Numbered from the stretch's first letter, positions 23,892 through 31,433 are shown. The stretch is DNA of 34,577 nucleotides from Acidimicrobiaceae bacterium (GCA_002729125.1 PBTQ01000074.1:116507-151083); one strand, 5' to 3'. Notes: generated by a model not told the origin, from the letters alone. Numbers and translations are program-made.

Positions 23892-24482
23892 TCAGCGCAG
23901 GCCGTCGTCGCCTTGCACGTCGTCGATGGTGAAGCCGCCGATGCGATGGGCGGGGCGGGCGCCCGTCGACATCACGAGCGCGAAGACGACCTCGTCGGGT
24001 CGGGGCCCGTCGGGGACCACGACCGGCTCGACGTCGTAGTGGCTGCGCAGGTAACTGGCATGCAGGTGGACGAGCGGGATGTCGACCTGGCTCCCGAGCA
24101 CACCGATCTTCTTGCTCGACGGCACCTGGGCCTTGGGGTCGCCGAGCGCGGCCCGCAGCCCAGCCCCGGCCGGGATATGCCATGCGGCAGCAATCTCGAG
24201 CTCGCCCGACACGCCGACGATTGCACCCTTGCCGTAGGTCTCGATCTGTTCGCCGTTGGTGGTGAGCGCGTCGCGCAACTCGATCGCCATCTCGCCGGCC
24301 AGAGGACGCAGGTCGGCCATCCACTCGGCGATCTGCGCTTCCGTGGCCTGGTTGCCTGCGAAAGGGTTGGCGAGCACGGCGGCAATCGACCCGTGGCGAT
24401 GCGGACGATCGAGGTTGGCGCCGGCTGCTCGCAGGGTACGGCGGGTCGTGAGCTGCATCCGGCGAACGACAACGGACGTCAC
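23892..24482 (-). CDS. AA_synth (amino acid synthesis, PF06684) family protein
   Basis: A 196-residue protein of the poorly understood AA_synth family. It shows the signature blocks AAVLANPFAGN, ETYGKGAIVGVSGELEIAAAWH, PSSKKIGVLGSQVDIPLVHL, LRSHYDVEPVVV and PDEVVFALVMSTGARPAHRIG. No enzyme activity is firmly established for the family. The GTG start overlaps the stop of the FAD oxidoreductase gene (GTGA at 24479-24482), so the two are coupled. The family assignment is from memory of these blocks and is quite sure. It is the last gene of a four-gene operon, so it may act on the product of the dioxygenase and FAD enzyme. Confidence 0.85.
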   Translation of the reverse strand: MTSVVVRRMQLTTRRTLRAAGANLDRPHRHGSIAAVLANPFAGNQATEAQIAEWMADLRPLAGEMAIELRDALTTNGEQIETYGKGAIVGVSGELEIAAAWHIPAGAGLRAALGDPKAQVPSSKKIGVLGSQVDIPLVHLHASYLRSHYDVEPVVVPDGPRPDEVVFALVMSTGARPAHRIGGFTIDDVQGDDGLR

Positions 24483-25864
24483 CACAGCCGCACGTCCTGA
24501 CGCTTGAGTTCGCTCTGCACGGCCGCGATGTCGATCTCGGCGACGTCGCGCCCGGTTTTCACGGCGACGGCGGCGGCCACGCCGGCGCCCTGGCCAGCGA
24601 CGGTGCAGCACATCATGTTGCGAACGGCAGCGTGGCTGGTCTGGTCGCCGCCGATCGATCGACCGGTCACGAGGAGGTTGCGAACCCCGTCGCTCGGGAC
24701 CATCGCGCGGTACGGCACCTGGAAGTACCGGCCGGTGGTCGGCAGGATCAGGATCCCGTAGCCGTCGATGAACTCCGGAAAGATGCCGATCGAGTCGTCG
24801 AAGCGCCCCTGCTCGCGAACGTCGGCGGCAGTGAGTTCGTAGCGCGACACGAGCTTGCAAGTGTCGCGGATACCGATGGTCATGCCGTAGTTGCGGAGCT
24901 TCGCGTTCTCGCAGCCGGGGGTGTAGCGGCGCAGGGCGCCGATGGCCATGAGCGCCTGGCGGCGTCCCTCGATCTCGCCCTTCGTGAGCGACCACACATC
25001 GGTGCCGTCGATCTCGGGCATGTGTACGAGGTTCAGATAGGTGAGGTCACCCTGGTCGGAGATGGCGCCCCAGGTGCCACCGAGCGTCTTGAGATCGGCG
25101 GGGATGTGGCCAGCGTCTTTGGCCCGATCGAAGGGCTTCGACAGCCACGGGGAGAACATGTCGTCCTCTTTGCCGGTGGTCTCAATCGTCCACTCGTCGG
25201 CGCCAGCCCAGGAGAGGTAGGTCTGCGGATCGTCCTTCACGCCTTGGATGAACGCCACCTTGTCGACACCCGTCATGTGGAACATCACCGATGCGGCCTG
25301 CATCTCTTCGAGCGGGGTCTTCCGGGTCGAGGTGCCAACTCGGTTGGCGATGTCGGCGTCGCCGGTGGCGTCGATCACCACCCAACCGAGCACGGCGTGG
25401 CGCCCGGACTTCGACTCGACGATCACGCCGATGATCGCGTCGTTCTCGACGATTGGGGCGACGACCATGGCGTGGAGCAGTGGCTGGATCCCGGCTTCGG
25501 TGACCATGTCGTCGGCGACGTTCTTGAACCCTTCGGCGTCGAGTGCGTGGCTGTCGCTCTGGGGTTCGGGTTGGGCTGCGCCCGCCGCCTTCGCCCGTTC
25601 TTCGAACTCGATGCCGATGCCCTCGGAGTCCTGGGTCTGTTCGTGGCGATACCAGGCGAAGCCCTCGACCCCGACCTGGGTGATGTTGCCGCCGAAGCAG
25701 CCATTGCGTTCGAGGAGAAGCACCGACACCCCGGCGCGGGCGGCACCGATTGCGGCGGCGAGGCCACCCGGGCCGGAGCCGACCACGAGGACGTCGGCGC
25801 TCGCGAGCACCTCGAGGGTGCGGGCGGGTTCGGTGATCACACCATCGATGGGTGAAGCGGTCAT
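24479..25864 (-). CDS. FAD-dependent oxidoreductase (FAD_oxidored type)
   Basis: A 461-residue flavoprotein. The Rossmann FAD loop VLVVGSGPGGLAAAIGAARA lies near residues 23-42, followed by the ERNGCFGGNITQ segment typical of the FAD_oxidored/thiazole-like group. VVIDATGDADIANRVG and the C-terminal LLVTGRSIGGDQTSHAAVR and GQGAGVAAAVAVKTG complete the fold. The start is ATG 25864, which overlaps the dioxygenase stop as ATGA. A start farther upstream would read the dioxygenase tail in another frame. The substrate is unknown. The gene is coupled on both sides, so its job is tied to the dioxygenase and the AA_synth protein. Confidence 0.9.
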   Translation of the reverse strand: MTASPIDGVITEPARTLEVLASADVLVVGSGPGGLAAAIGAARAGVSVLLLERNGCFGGNITQVGVEGFAWYRHEQTQDSEGIGIEFEERAKAAGAAQPEPQSDSHALDAEGFKNVADDMVTEAGIQPLLHAMVVAPIVENDAIIGVIVESKSGRHAVLGWVVIDATGDADIANRVGTSTRKTPLEEMQAASVMFHMTGVDKVAFIQGVKDDPQTYLSWAGADEWTIETTGKEDDMFSPWLSKPFDRAKDAGHIPADLKTLGGTWGAISDQGDLTYLNLVHMPEIDGTDVWSLTKGEIEGRRQALMAIGALRRYTPGCENAKLRNYGMTIGIRDTCKLVSRYELTAADVREQGRFDDSIGIFPEFIDGYGILILPTTGRYFQVPYRAMVPSDGVRNLLVTGRSIGGDQTSHAAVRNMMCCTVAGQGAGVAAAVAVKTGRDVAEIDIAAVQSELKRQDVRLW

Positions 25865-26814
25865 GTGCATTCGAGCGTACCGAGATCGTGGCCGGTGGTC
25901 GATGGTGTCTCGTCGGGCCAGTTGGTGCGCCACACCTCAGCCGAGAGTGCACCGACCGGCATCGGTTTGGCGGTGTAGCCGGCTCGGCGGGGGAGCAGAG
26001 GTTCGACGACAATGTCGTGATTTGGCACGACGAAGAAAGGGAAGGAGTAGCGCTCTCGCCCACTGCGGTTCACGACCCGATGCGGGGTTGCGATGTACTC
26101 GCCCCCTGACCACAGCTCGAGCATCTCGCCTACGTTCACGACGAGCGCGTCGGATGGCGCGTCGGGGGTGATCCAGTCGCCGTTGCGGGACCGCACCTCG
26201 AGGCCGGGTACGTCACCGGGGTGCAGCAGGGTGATGACGTTCGTGTCCTTGTGGGGGTGGATCCCCATTGCGTCGCTCGCAGGCGGTTGGGCCGGGTAGT
26301 GGAGCAGGGTCATGTTGGTGAGCGGGGTTGTGTGCCAGCTTGCGAACACGTCGGGGTCGATGCCGAGCCCATCGGCGAACGCCGCCATGATTGGAGCGGC
26401 CGCCCGGTCGCATGCAGCCCAGTACTCGTGGATCACGGCCCGTAGCTCGGGGAGGTCAGCTGGCCAACGGTTCGGCCCGTAGAGATCGCACGCAGCCATG
26501 ACGGGGTGATCGGGCGGGCACTCCCAGTGAAGCTTGTAGCCCTCGTACCGGTCGCCCTGGTCGCCGTTGGCCTCGACGCGGTTCGGGGTGAAGAAGCCCA
26601 GCGGGATAAACCCGCGGTAGTTGTGGGGCTCGATCATGACCTCCCGCTTCTGGTCCTCGGAGCACGCAAACAGGGTCCGCAGCGTGCTGCGGACCCTGCC
26701 AAAGAGCGTTTCCGGAATGCCGTGTCCGACCACGGACACGAAGCCGACGTCCCGGCTCGTTCGACGCAGTTCGGCAGCGAAGTTGCCCGTCCTGGCGTCG
26801 AGGACCGGGATCAC
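25861..26814 (-). CDS. Isopenicillin-N-synthase-like 2OG/Fe(II) dioxygenase
   Basis: Non-haem iron dioxygenase of 317 residues. N-terminal DIOX_N-like part: VGFVSVVGHGIPETLF. The iron triad is His188 and Asp190 in HPHKDTNVITLL plus His245 in ATPHRVVN. Arg255 and Ser257 (RYSFPFF) form the RxS 2-oxoglutarate-binding motif, so it is probably a 2OG enzyme rather than a true IPNS. Similar proteins hydroxylate or desaturate amino acids, gibberellins or flavonoids; the substrate is not predictable. The GTG start lies four bases after the RDD gene stop. The 5' part contains a perfect 12-bp inverted repeat (26671-26698). The stop overlaps the FAD oxidoreductase start. Confidence 0.9.
   Translation of the reverse strand: MIPVLDARTGNFAAELRRTSRDVGFVSVVGHGIPETLFGRVRSTLRTLFACSEDQKREVMIEPHNYRGFIPLGFFTPNRVEANGDQGDRYEGYKLHWECPPDHPVMAACDLYGPNRWPADLPELRAVIHEYWAACDRAAAPIMAAFADGLGIDPDVFASWHTTPLTNMTLLHYPAQPPASDAMGIHPHKDTNVITLLHPGDVPGLEVRSRNGDWITPDAPSDALVVNVGEMLELWSGGEYIATPHRVVNRSGRERYSFPFFVVPNHDIVVEPLLPRRAGYTAKPMPVGALSAEVWRTNWPDETPSTTGHDLGTLECT
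26671..26698. repeat. Perfect 12-bp inverted repeat inside the dioxygenase gene
   Basis: CAGGGTCCGCAG, a four-base loop CGTG, then CTGCGGACCCTG form a perfect 12-bp stem within codons about 39-48 of the dioxygenase gene. No T-tract follows on either strand, so a classical terminator is unlikely. Confidence 0.85.
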
Positions 26815-26818
26815 GGAT

Positions 26819-27319
26819 TCAAGCTCGGATGACTATGGTGCCCGACGCCCGCTCCCAAAAGGTGCGGTTCTTGTTATCGAAGAACACCAGCAAGAGCAGG
26901 ATCAGGCCGGGAATGACAAACAGCTCGAACGCGATTCTAAGGATGATGCCTCCGACGAGACCACGCATGAAGATCATGCGGGCGGCGCCAGCCGGCATAC
27001 CGGTCTCCTCGATCATGACCTTCTGATTCATGATCTTCTTCGCCGGGGTTTGGCCTTCGTTGCGAAGCACAAGGATGAGTGCCCAGATAAGCCAGCCGAT
27101 ACCGAGCGTGACGATCGTGAGCACGGCCTCAAGCAAAAAGCAGAGAAACCGGTCCATCTTGGAGACGGGCTCGCCGTCTGCAAGACCGCCCGCTGCTGGA
27201 ACCGCTACGGAGCTCGGCGGCGCGGGGATGGGATCGCCGATCCATTGCTCGCCGTCCCAGTACCGAACGGTGTCTGGCGGATCGCCTTCTGCGGGATAGT
27301 GGCCGGGGGGTTGACTCAT
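26819..27319 (-). CDS. DUF2510-RDD family membrane protein
   Basis: A 166-residue protein. Residues about 6-28 (GHYPAEGDPPDTVRYWDGEQW) are a DUF2510-type short domain, common at the N-terminus of actinobacterial membrane proteins. A Pro/Ala-rich linker follows, then an RDD-like module whose helices include FLLEAVLTIVTLGIGWLIWA and LFVIPGLILLLLVFF. TPAKKIMNQKVM is the conserved RDD inter-helix motif, and DNKNRTFWERASGT is the C-terminal RDD signature. The first Arg-Asp-Asp of the family name is not evident: MDRFLCFLLEAV has DR only. It is the first gene of the operon leading to the dioxygenase, with a four-base gap. The ATG has AGAGGA upstream, inside a small hairpin. Confidence 0.85.
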   Translation of the reverse strand: MSQPPGHYPAEGDPPDTVRYWDGEQWIGDPIPAPPSSVAVPAAGGLADGEPVSKMDRFLCFLLEAVLTIVTLGIGWLIWALILVLRNEGQTPAKKIMNQKVMIEETGMPAGAARMIFMRGLVGGIILRIAFELFVIPGLILLLLVFFDNKNRTFWERASGTIVIRA

Positions 27320-27326
27320 GTCGAGT

Positions 27327-27339
27327 CCTCTCGAAGAGG
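27327..27339 (-). promoter_or_regulatory. Shine-Dalgarno sequence within a small hairpin
   Basis: On the minus strand CCTCT-TCG-AGAGG forms a 5-bp stem. Its 3' arm (AGAGG) is the ribosome-binding site of the RDD gene, seven bases before the ATG. This is one of the few clear Shine-Dalgarno sites outside the nuo operon. Confidence 0.4.
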
Positions 27340-27368
27340 TGGTGTGTTCAGCTCAAAAGTAGTGCACC

Positions 27369-27374
27369 TACAGT
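27369..27374 (+). promoter_or_regulatory. -10 box (TACAGT) of the carbonic anhydrase gene
   Basis: TACAGT ends seven bases before the GTG at 27382; no Shine-Dalgarno sequence. Confidence 0.55.
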
Positions 27375-27381
27375 AGGGGTC

Positions 27382-27888
27382 GTGGCCTCTGACGACTTCT
27401 CCCCAGTAACCGACGACCTTGTCGCTCGAAATCGCGCCGCGTCAGGGTCGTCTCGTTGCGATCTGCCTGCTGCGCCGGCGCTCAAGGTCGCCATCGTTGC
27501 CTGCATGGACGCGCGAATGGACATCCACGAGATCCTGGGGCTCGACAATGGCGACGGCCACATCATTCGCAACGCGGGCGGGATCATCACCGACGACGTC
27601 ATCCGCTCATTGTGTCTTTCCCAGCGTGCGCTCGGAACTCGTGAGATTATCCTGCTCCACCACACGAAGTGCGGTGTGTGCGGTGTGATCGAAGAGGAGT
27701 TCCGAGCCGAACTCGAAGCCGAGCACGGCTTCACTCCTGAGTGGTCCTCCGGTGGTTTCAGCGACCCGTACGACGACGTGCATCGTTCGATCGAACTCCT
27801 CAGGGACTCGCCCTTTGTTCCGCACACCGACTACGTGCGGGGCTTCGTCTACGACGTCGACACCGGCCTGATCGACCCGGTCGACTGA
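27382..27888 (+). CDS. Beta-class carbonic anhydrase
   Basis: Interconverts carbon dioxide and bicarbonate. The 168-residue protein carries all the zinc ligands of the class: Cys41 and Asp43 in ACMDARMD, and His94 and Cys97 in LHHTKCG. NAGGIITDDVIRSL is the conserved active-site stretch. It belongs to the short group of the mycobacterial Rv1284 type rather than the long plant or E. coli type. The start is GTG 27382, with TACAGT seven bases upstream. The stop is two bases from the stop of the convergent M28-like gene (TGA-TC-TCA). Confidence 0.93.
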   Translation: MASDDFSPVTDDLVARNRAASGSSRCDLPAAPALKVAIVACMDARMDIHEILGLDNGDGHIIRNAGGIITDDVIRSLCLSQRALGTREIILLHHTKCGVCGVIEEEFRAELEAEHGFTPEWSSGGFSDPYDDVHRSIELLRDSPFVPHTDYVRGFVYDVDTGLIDPVD

Positions 27889-27890
27889 TC

Positions 27891-28988
27891 TCAGATCCCG
27901 TCGAGCAACGCCTCGACGGCGTTCGCAACGGCATCGGCGACCAGCGTGAGTGACGCTGCGCTCGTCACCTGCGCCGTCGTGTCCTCTGGTGTGTGGAACG
28001 CAACGCCGCTGCCGGTAAACGACAGCATCGGCACATCGAGGTCGCAGAACACCTCCGACTCGCCGAGCCACGACTCGGTCTCCGGGCGGAAGATGAACGC
28101 CGCTGGTTCGAGAGCTGCGCCGATTCGCTCGGCGGTCTCGCCGCTGGCATCGGTCATGGCGAGTCGGGTCGGGATCAGGTGTCGGCTGCCGTCGTCGGCC
28201 GGCTCGTCGACGGCGATCGACGCGCCGATGTGGAGCACGGCCACCGGTCGTTCGCCGTGGTCGGCAAGCCGAGCGGCGACCCACTGGCGCACCCCGAGAT
28301 AATCGAGTTCGTGCCCGCCGGTTGCGAGCACGAGAAGTGACCGGTCGGCGAACCGTTTGACGAGGTCGAGGAGCACGGCCACTCCGGTGCCTCGCTCGCC
28401 TGCGCAGCCGAACCAGCCGGTGAGTGGCGTCGTGATCAGCAATGGTGGACCGTCGAGCTCGTTGCGGGCCTCGAGGTTGATCGTGACCGCAGGCTCGATC
28501 CGCGCATCGAGGCGGAGCCGAACCGTGTCGGCGGCGTTGAGCTTTGCATGGTCGCGGCCTGCGACGAGCACGGTCGGATGACCATCGTGGGGACGAGTCT
28601 CGCGATTTACTGCGACGAGCGAACCCTTTGGGTGCTCGGTGGCGATCACGCGTGCAGCTGTGGCGGCGGCGTCTGTGGTGTGGTCGAGGTCGTGATCGCG
28701 GCCTCCGGCGTGGGCGTCGGTCAGAACGACCTCGACATCTGCGGTGTCGATCGAGCCGGTCCACTCGTAGAAGAACGGGAGGTGGTCGATTTCGACCCCA
28801 TCGGCGGTCAGGGTCGAGTCGGTGACATAGCGGTCGAACGGCGCATCGAGGCGGGTGGTGCTCAGTCCGAGCAAAGCGAAGCGGCCCTCCATCCAGTCGA
28901 CGACGGCCCGGTCGACGTCCGTCCCGGCCCGATGGATGCCGAACCCCTCATAGGTCTCAACGATCTGGCGGAGTTCTTCACCCTGCAT
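27891..28988 (-). CDS. M28 peptidase-like protein with degenerate metal site
   Basis: About 365 residues with an M28/aminopeptidase-like core. The segment normally carrying HxD and the bridging Asp (GGHLDS...GADDDASG) reads TTPLTGWFGCAGERGTG, and the EE motif reads TGGHELDYLG. The last histidine is kept in FHTPEDT. So most metal ligands are replaced, and a classical dizinc aminopeptidase is unlikely. The start is uncertain. ATG 28988 (MQGEELRQ) has CATGAT six bases upstream and is preferred. ATG 29054 would add a 22-residue mildly hydrophobic stretch (MVLALSSLFPLAPNAAP...), but it sits within the divergent cupin promoter. There is no clear export signal with the short start. Confidence 0.7.
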   Translation of the reverse strand: MQGEELRQIVETYEGFGIHRAGTDVDRAVVDWMEGRFALLGLSTTRLDAPFDRYVTDSTLTADGVEIDHLPFFYEWTGSIDTADVEVVLTDAHAGGRDHDLDHTTDAAATAARVIATEHPKGSLVAVNRETRPHDGHPTVLVAGRDHAKLNAADTVRLRLDARIEPAVTINLEARNELDGPPLLITTPLTGWFGCAGERGTGVAVLLDLVKRFADRSLLVLATGGHELDYLGVRQWVAARLADHGERPVAVLHIGASIAVDEPADDGSRHLIPTRLAMTDASGETAERIGAALEPAAFIFRPETESWLGESEVFCDLDVPMLSFTGSGVAFHTPEDTTAQVTSAASLTLVADAVANAVEALLDGI

Positions 28989-28994
28989 CGGCTC

Positions 28995-29000
28995 ATCATG
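28995..29000 (-). promoter_or_regulatory. Weak -10 box (CATGAT) of the M28-like gene
   Basis: On the minus strand CATGAT ends six bases before the ATG at 28988. It is a one-base variant of TANNNT and the weakest of the set. Confidence 0.25.
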
Positions 29001-29048
29001 AACGGGCGCGGCGTTCGGCGCCAGCGGAAACAGCGACGACAACGCGAG

Positions 29049-29054
29049 TACCAT
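29049..29054 (+). promoter_or_regulatory. -10 box (TACCAT) of the cupin gene
   Basis: TACCAT ends seven bases before the ATG at 29062. The same hexamer is used by the receiver and STAS genes. Confidence 0.55.
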
Positions 29055-29061
29055 TCACAGC

Positions 29062-29421
29062 ATGCAGTTCTCGTGTCAGCCATCCCAGTTCGCCGACGAG
29101 GCCAGGGCGCTCGCCATGGCCGAGGCCCGAGGTGAGCACCCGGTTGCCCTCGACATCGACGCCGTGGAAAACGAGTTCCATTGGCACGACTTCCAGTCGA
29201 CGACCTACATCGTCAGTGGTGAACTCACGATCGATGTCCGTGACACCGGTGAGCGGTTCGTATGCGGCCCGGGCACGGTCATCTCGGCCGAGACTCCGCA
29301 CATCGTCCACCGGGAGACGAGCGACGGCTACCGTGCCGTCTTCGGTTTCGATCGCAACCCACGTGAGCTGACGATGCCGATCGACAAGCCGGCCGATACC
29401 CACCCATCGCTCAGCGCCTGA
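29062..29421 (+). CDS. Small cupin-domain protein
   Basis: A single-domain cupin of 119 residues. EFHWHDFQSTTYIVSGELTIDV corresponds to cupin motif 1, with two histidines and the G in SGEL. FVCGPGTVISAETPHIVHRE corresponds to motif 2, with PHIVH supplying the last metal histidine. It probably binds one metal ion. The substrate and role are unknown; it could be a small isomerase, dioxygenase or sensor. It is divergent from the M28-like gene and convergent with the amidase gene. Confidence 0.82.
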   Translation: MQFSCQPSQFADEARALAMAEARGEHPVALDIDAVENEFHWHDFQSTTYIVSGELTIDVRDTGERFVCGPGTVISAETPHIVHRETSDGYRAVFGFDRNPRELTMPIDKPADTHPSLSA

Positions 29422-29434
29422 TTGCCCGCCTTTG

Positions 29435-29447
29435 GGGCGTTTCGCCC
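29435..29447. terminator. Weak hairpin between convergent cupin and amidase genes
   Basis: GGGCG-TTT-CGCCC forms a five-base-pair stem in the 36-base gap between the two stops. There is no T-tract. It is at best a weak bidirectional terminator. Confidence 0.25.
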
Positions 29448-29457
29448 GGCTTCGTCC

Positions 29458-30861
29458 TCAGAGCTCCGGAGTGAGGTGGTGGTACGGGCGGGCGGCTTCG
29501 ATCGCGGCGGCTACCTCGAGGAGTTCACGATCGGCGCCCAGACGGCCAACGAGTTGGAGGCCGGCGGGTAGGCCGTTGTGGAACCCGGCGGGGATCGAGA
29601 TCGCCGGGCACTCGGTGGCGGTGATCACGCAGCACGACATCATCCAACCGAGGTAGTCGGGCATCGCCTGACCGGCGACCTCGGTGGGGAACTCCTGGTC
29701 GGCAGGGAAGGGCAGCACCTGCGCGGTCGGCAGCGCCAGCACGTCGACGCGATCGAAGAGCTCGACCACTGTTTTGCGGAGTCCAACGCGAAGCCGTTCC
29801 ATCTCCACGATGTCGTCGACGCTGAGTGCAAGGCCGTACGCCATGTTCTCGCGGATCGTGTCCTTGAGTTCGTGGTGACGATCGGCGGGGATGTCGGCGG
29901 CAAGTTGGCGAAAGCCAAGGCCCCGCACGACCCGGAAGGTCTGTTCGGCGCCGGGAAGCACGGCACCTAACTCAACGAGTTCACCACCAGCTTCGGTCAC
30001 GACGTCGGCGGCCGCCCGGGCGAGTGCCATCGGGGCATCGTCACAGGCGAAGGCGCCGTCGACGTCACCGATCCAGCCGACCTTCGCCGACACGCTCGCG
30101 GGCAGAGGCAAGGAGAAGCTGCTCGGATGGTCGGTGAGCGCGAGCGGATCGCGTCGATCCGGCCCGGCGAGCGCAGAGAGCACGAGTGCGACATCGCTGA
30201 CCGTCCGGCCCATAGGCCCCTGGACCGACAATCGGGCGAGACGGTGGGTCGTCGGCTCGGTCAGTGGCACCCGGCCGATGCTCGGGCGCAGTCCGACGAT
30301 GTTGTTGAAGGCCGCCGGGTTGCGGAGCGAACCGCCGAGGTCGCTGCCGTCGGCGATCGGCACCATGCGAGTGGTGAGCGCGACGGCGGCGCCCCCACTG
30401 CTCCCGCCGGCACTGCGACTGAGGTCCCATGGATTGCGGGTGAGTCCGTGGACTGGATTGAACGTGTGACTCCCGGTACCGAACTCCGGAGTGTTGGTCT
30501 TGCCAATGATCACCGCGCCGGCAGCTTTGAAGCGGGACGCAATAAGACCGGAGGCGCGTGCCGGCCGAGTCGAGGTCACGGTCGAGCCCGACGAGGTCGG
30601 GAGACCGGCGACATCTTCGAGGTCTTTCACCGCCACGGGCAGGCCGTGCAACGGCCCCGCTGGCTGAGACAGCGCGTCGAGCCGAGCGGCGTCAGCGAGG
30701 ATCGCCTCGCGTGCTCGCCGCACTGGGATCGCATTGACGGCGCCGTCGACCTCATCGATCCGATCGAGGTGTGCTTCGATGACATCGACCGAACTGATCT
30801 CGCCGCAACGGAGTCGTTCGGCAAGCTCGGTGGCGGTGGCGGCGACGAGCGGATCCAGCAC
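29458..30861 (-). CDS. Amidase (amidase-signature family)
   Basis: A 467-residue amidase-signature hydrolase. The Ser-cisSer-Lys triad is complete: Lys79 in GLPVAVKDL, cis-Ser154 in AGGSSGG, and nucleophile Ser178 in GSDLGGSLR, 24 residues on, the same spacing as in malonamidase E2. It is GatA-like in sequence, but no gatB or gatC is nearby and ALSQPAGPLHG is common in stand-alone amidases, so I do not call gatA. The start is GTG 30861 with CATACT six bases upstream; a longer open frame would run through the tRNA gene. The substrate is unknown. Confidence 0.9.
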   Translation of the reverse strand: MLDPLVAATATELAERLRCGEISSVDVIEAHLDRIDEVDGAVNAIPVRRAREAILADAARLDALSQPAGPLHGLPVAVKDLEDVAGLPTSSGSTVTSTRPARASGLIASRFKAAGAVIIGKTNTPEFGTGSHTFNPVHGLTRNPWDLSRSAGGSSGGAAVALTTRMVPIADGSDLGGSLRNPAAFNNIVGLRPSIGRVPLTEPTTHRLARLSVQGPMGRTVSDVALVLSALAGPDRRDPLALTDHPSSFSLPLPASVSAKVGWIGDVDGAFACDDAPMALARAAADVVTEAGGELVELGAVLPGAEQTFRVVRGLGFRQLAADIPADRHHELKDTIRENMAYGLALSVDDIVEMERLRVGLRKTVVELFDRVDVLALPTAQVLPFPADQEFPTEVAGQAMPDYLGWMMSCCVITATECPAISIPAGFHNGLPAGLQLVGRLGADRELLEVAAAIEAARPYHHLTPEL

Positions 30862-30867
30862 CCGCCG

Positions 30868-30873
30868 AGTATG
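30868..30873 (-). promoter_or_regulatory. -10 box (CATACT) of the amidase gene
   Basis: On the minus strand CATACT ends six bases before the GTG at 30861, a one-base variant of TANNNT. Confidence 0.4.
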
Positions 30874-30901
30874 GCAGTCTCGATCTTGGCCCGGAAACGG
30901 T

Positions 30902-30930
30902 CGGATCCCCGCCGTAAGGACGGGGATCCG
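30902..30930 (-). terminator. Probable terminator of tRNA-Pro
   Basis: CGGATCCCCG and its exact complement CGGGGATCCG form a 10-bp stem with a nine-base loop. It lies 13 bases downstream of the tRNA 3' end. No strong T-run follows, so it may be a factor-assisted or hairpin-only terminator. Confidence 0.6.
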
Positions 30931-30943
30931 GATCAGCGTGAGA

Positions 30944-31020
30944 TGGTCGGGCAGGCGGGATTTGAACCCACGACCTCCTCGTCCCGAACGAGGCGCGCTA
31001 CCAACCTGCGCCACTGCCCG
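30944..31020 (-). tRNA. tRNA-Pro (anticodon CGG)
   Basis: Read on the minus strand, the 77-base gene folds as a full cloverleaf. The acceptor CGGGCAG pairs with CTGCCCG, and the D-arm is GCGC..GCGC. The anticodon stem is CCTCG/CGAGG with loop TTCGGGA, giving anticodon CGG. The T-arm contains GTGGGTTCAAATCCC. The discriminator is A and the CCA end is encoded in the DNA (30944-30946). It reads proline codon CCG. It begins 25 bases after the receiver-domain gene on the same strand, so it may be partly co-transcribed with it. Confidence 0.96.
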
Positions 31021-31045
31021 TGGTGCGACTGGGAAGGGTATCGTC

Positions 31046-31426
31046 TCAGGCTGACGACGGCTCGTGGGCAACCAACGATTCCACGGCCCGCAGGACCTGG
31101 AAGGCGTTGAGCGGCTTCACGAGGTGGGTGTCGGCTCGAGCTTCGTTGGCCAGGAACGTGTCGACCTCTCGGTCGAGGAGGAGTGCGACCGGCCGAGGCT
31201 CGATATCGCCCATCTCCTCTCGTTGCCGCACGGCGAGACATGCGGCGACGCCGCCCATGTTGCCGATCTGGAGGTCGAGCAGCACAAGGCCCGGGTCGAC
31301 CTGCATGATGGCTGGCACAACGTCGACACCCGACCGCACACGGTGCAGGAGATGGGCGCCGGCGACCGCAGCCTCGACCTCATCGGCGAGGGCGTTGGAA
31401 TCGGTGGCGAGAAGGATGTCCGTCAC
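31046..31426 (-). CDS. Single-domain response-regulator receiver protein
   Basis: A 126-residue receiver-like protein with no output domain. Asp51 in LVLLDLQIGNMGG is the expected phospho-acceptor and Lys104 in HLVKPL the conserved lysine. Two positions are atypical. The N-terminal acidic pair reads ATDS with one Asp, and the conserved Thr/Ser after strand 4 is Asp (VALLLDRE). Phosphorylation signalling may therefore be altered. The start is GTG 31426 with TACCAT seven bases upstream. It is divergent from the STAS gene, and both promoters use the same hexamer. Confidence 0.8.
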   Translation of the reverse strand: MTDILLATDSNALADEVEAAVAGAHLLHRVRSGVDVVPAIMQVDPGLVLLDLQIGNMGGVAACLAVRQREEMGDIEPRPVALLLDREVDTFLANEARADTHLVKPLNAFQVLRAVESLVAHEPSSA

Positions 31427-31433
31427 GCCACGG

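Noticed and set aside
24632-25855. Open frame of 407 codons on the plus strand opposite the FAD oxidoreductase gene
   Set aside because: It is antisense to an intact, motif-bearing flavoprotein gene; its composition is repetitive and no family is recognised.
29458-30861. Calling the amidase gatA (Asp/Glu-tRNA amidotransferase subunit A)
   Set aside because: The triad fits all amidase-signature enzymes, and no gatB or gatC is present near it.
29458-31071. Longer 537-codon version of the amidase gene starting at 31071
   Set aside because: The extra 70 codons run through the tRNA-Pro gene and its terminator. GTG 30861 has a promoter box and gives the family start.
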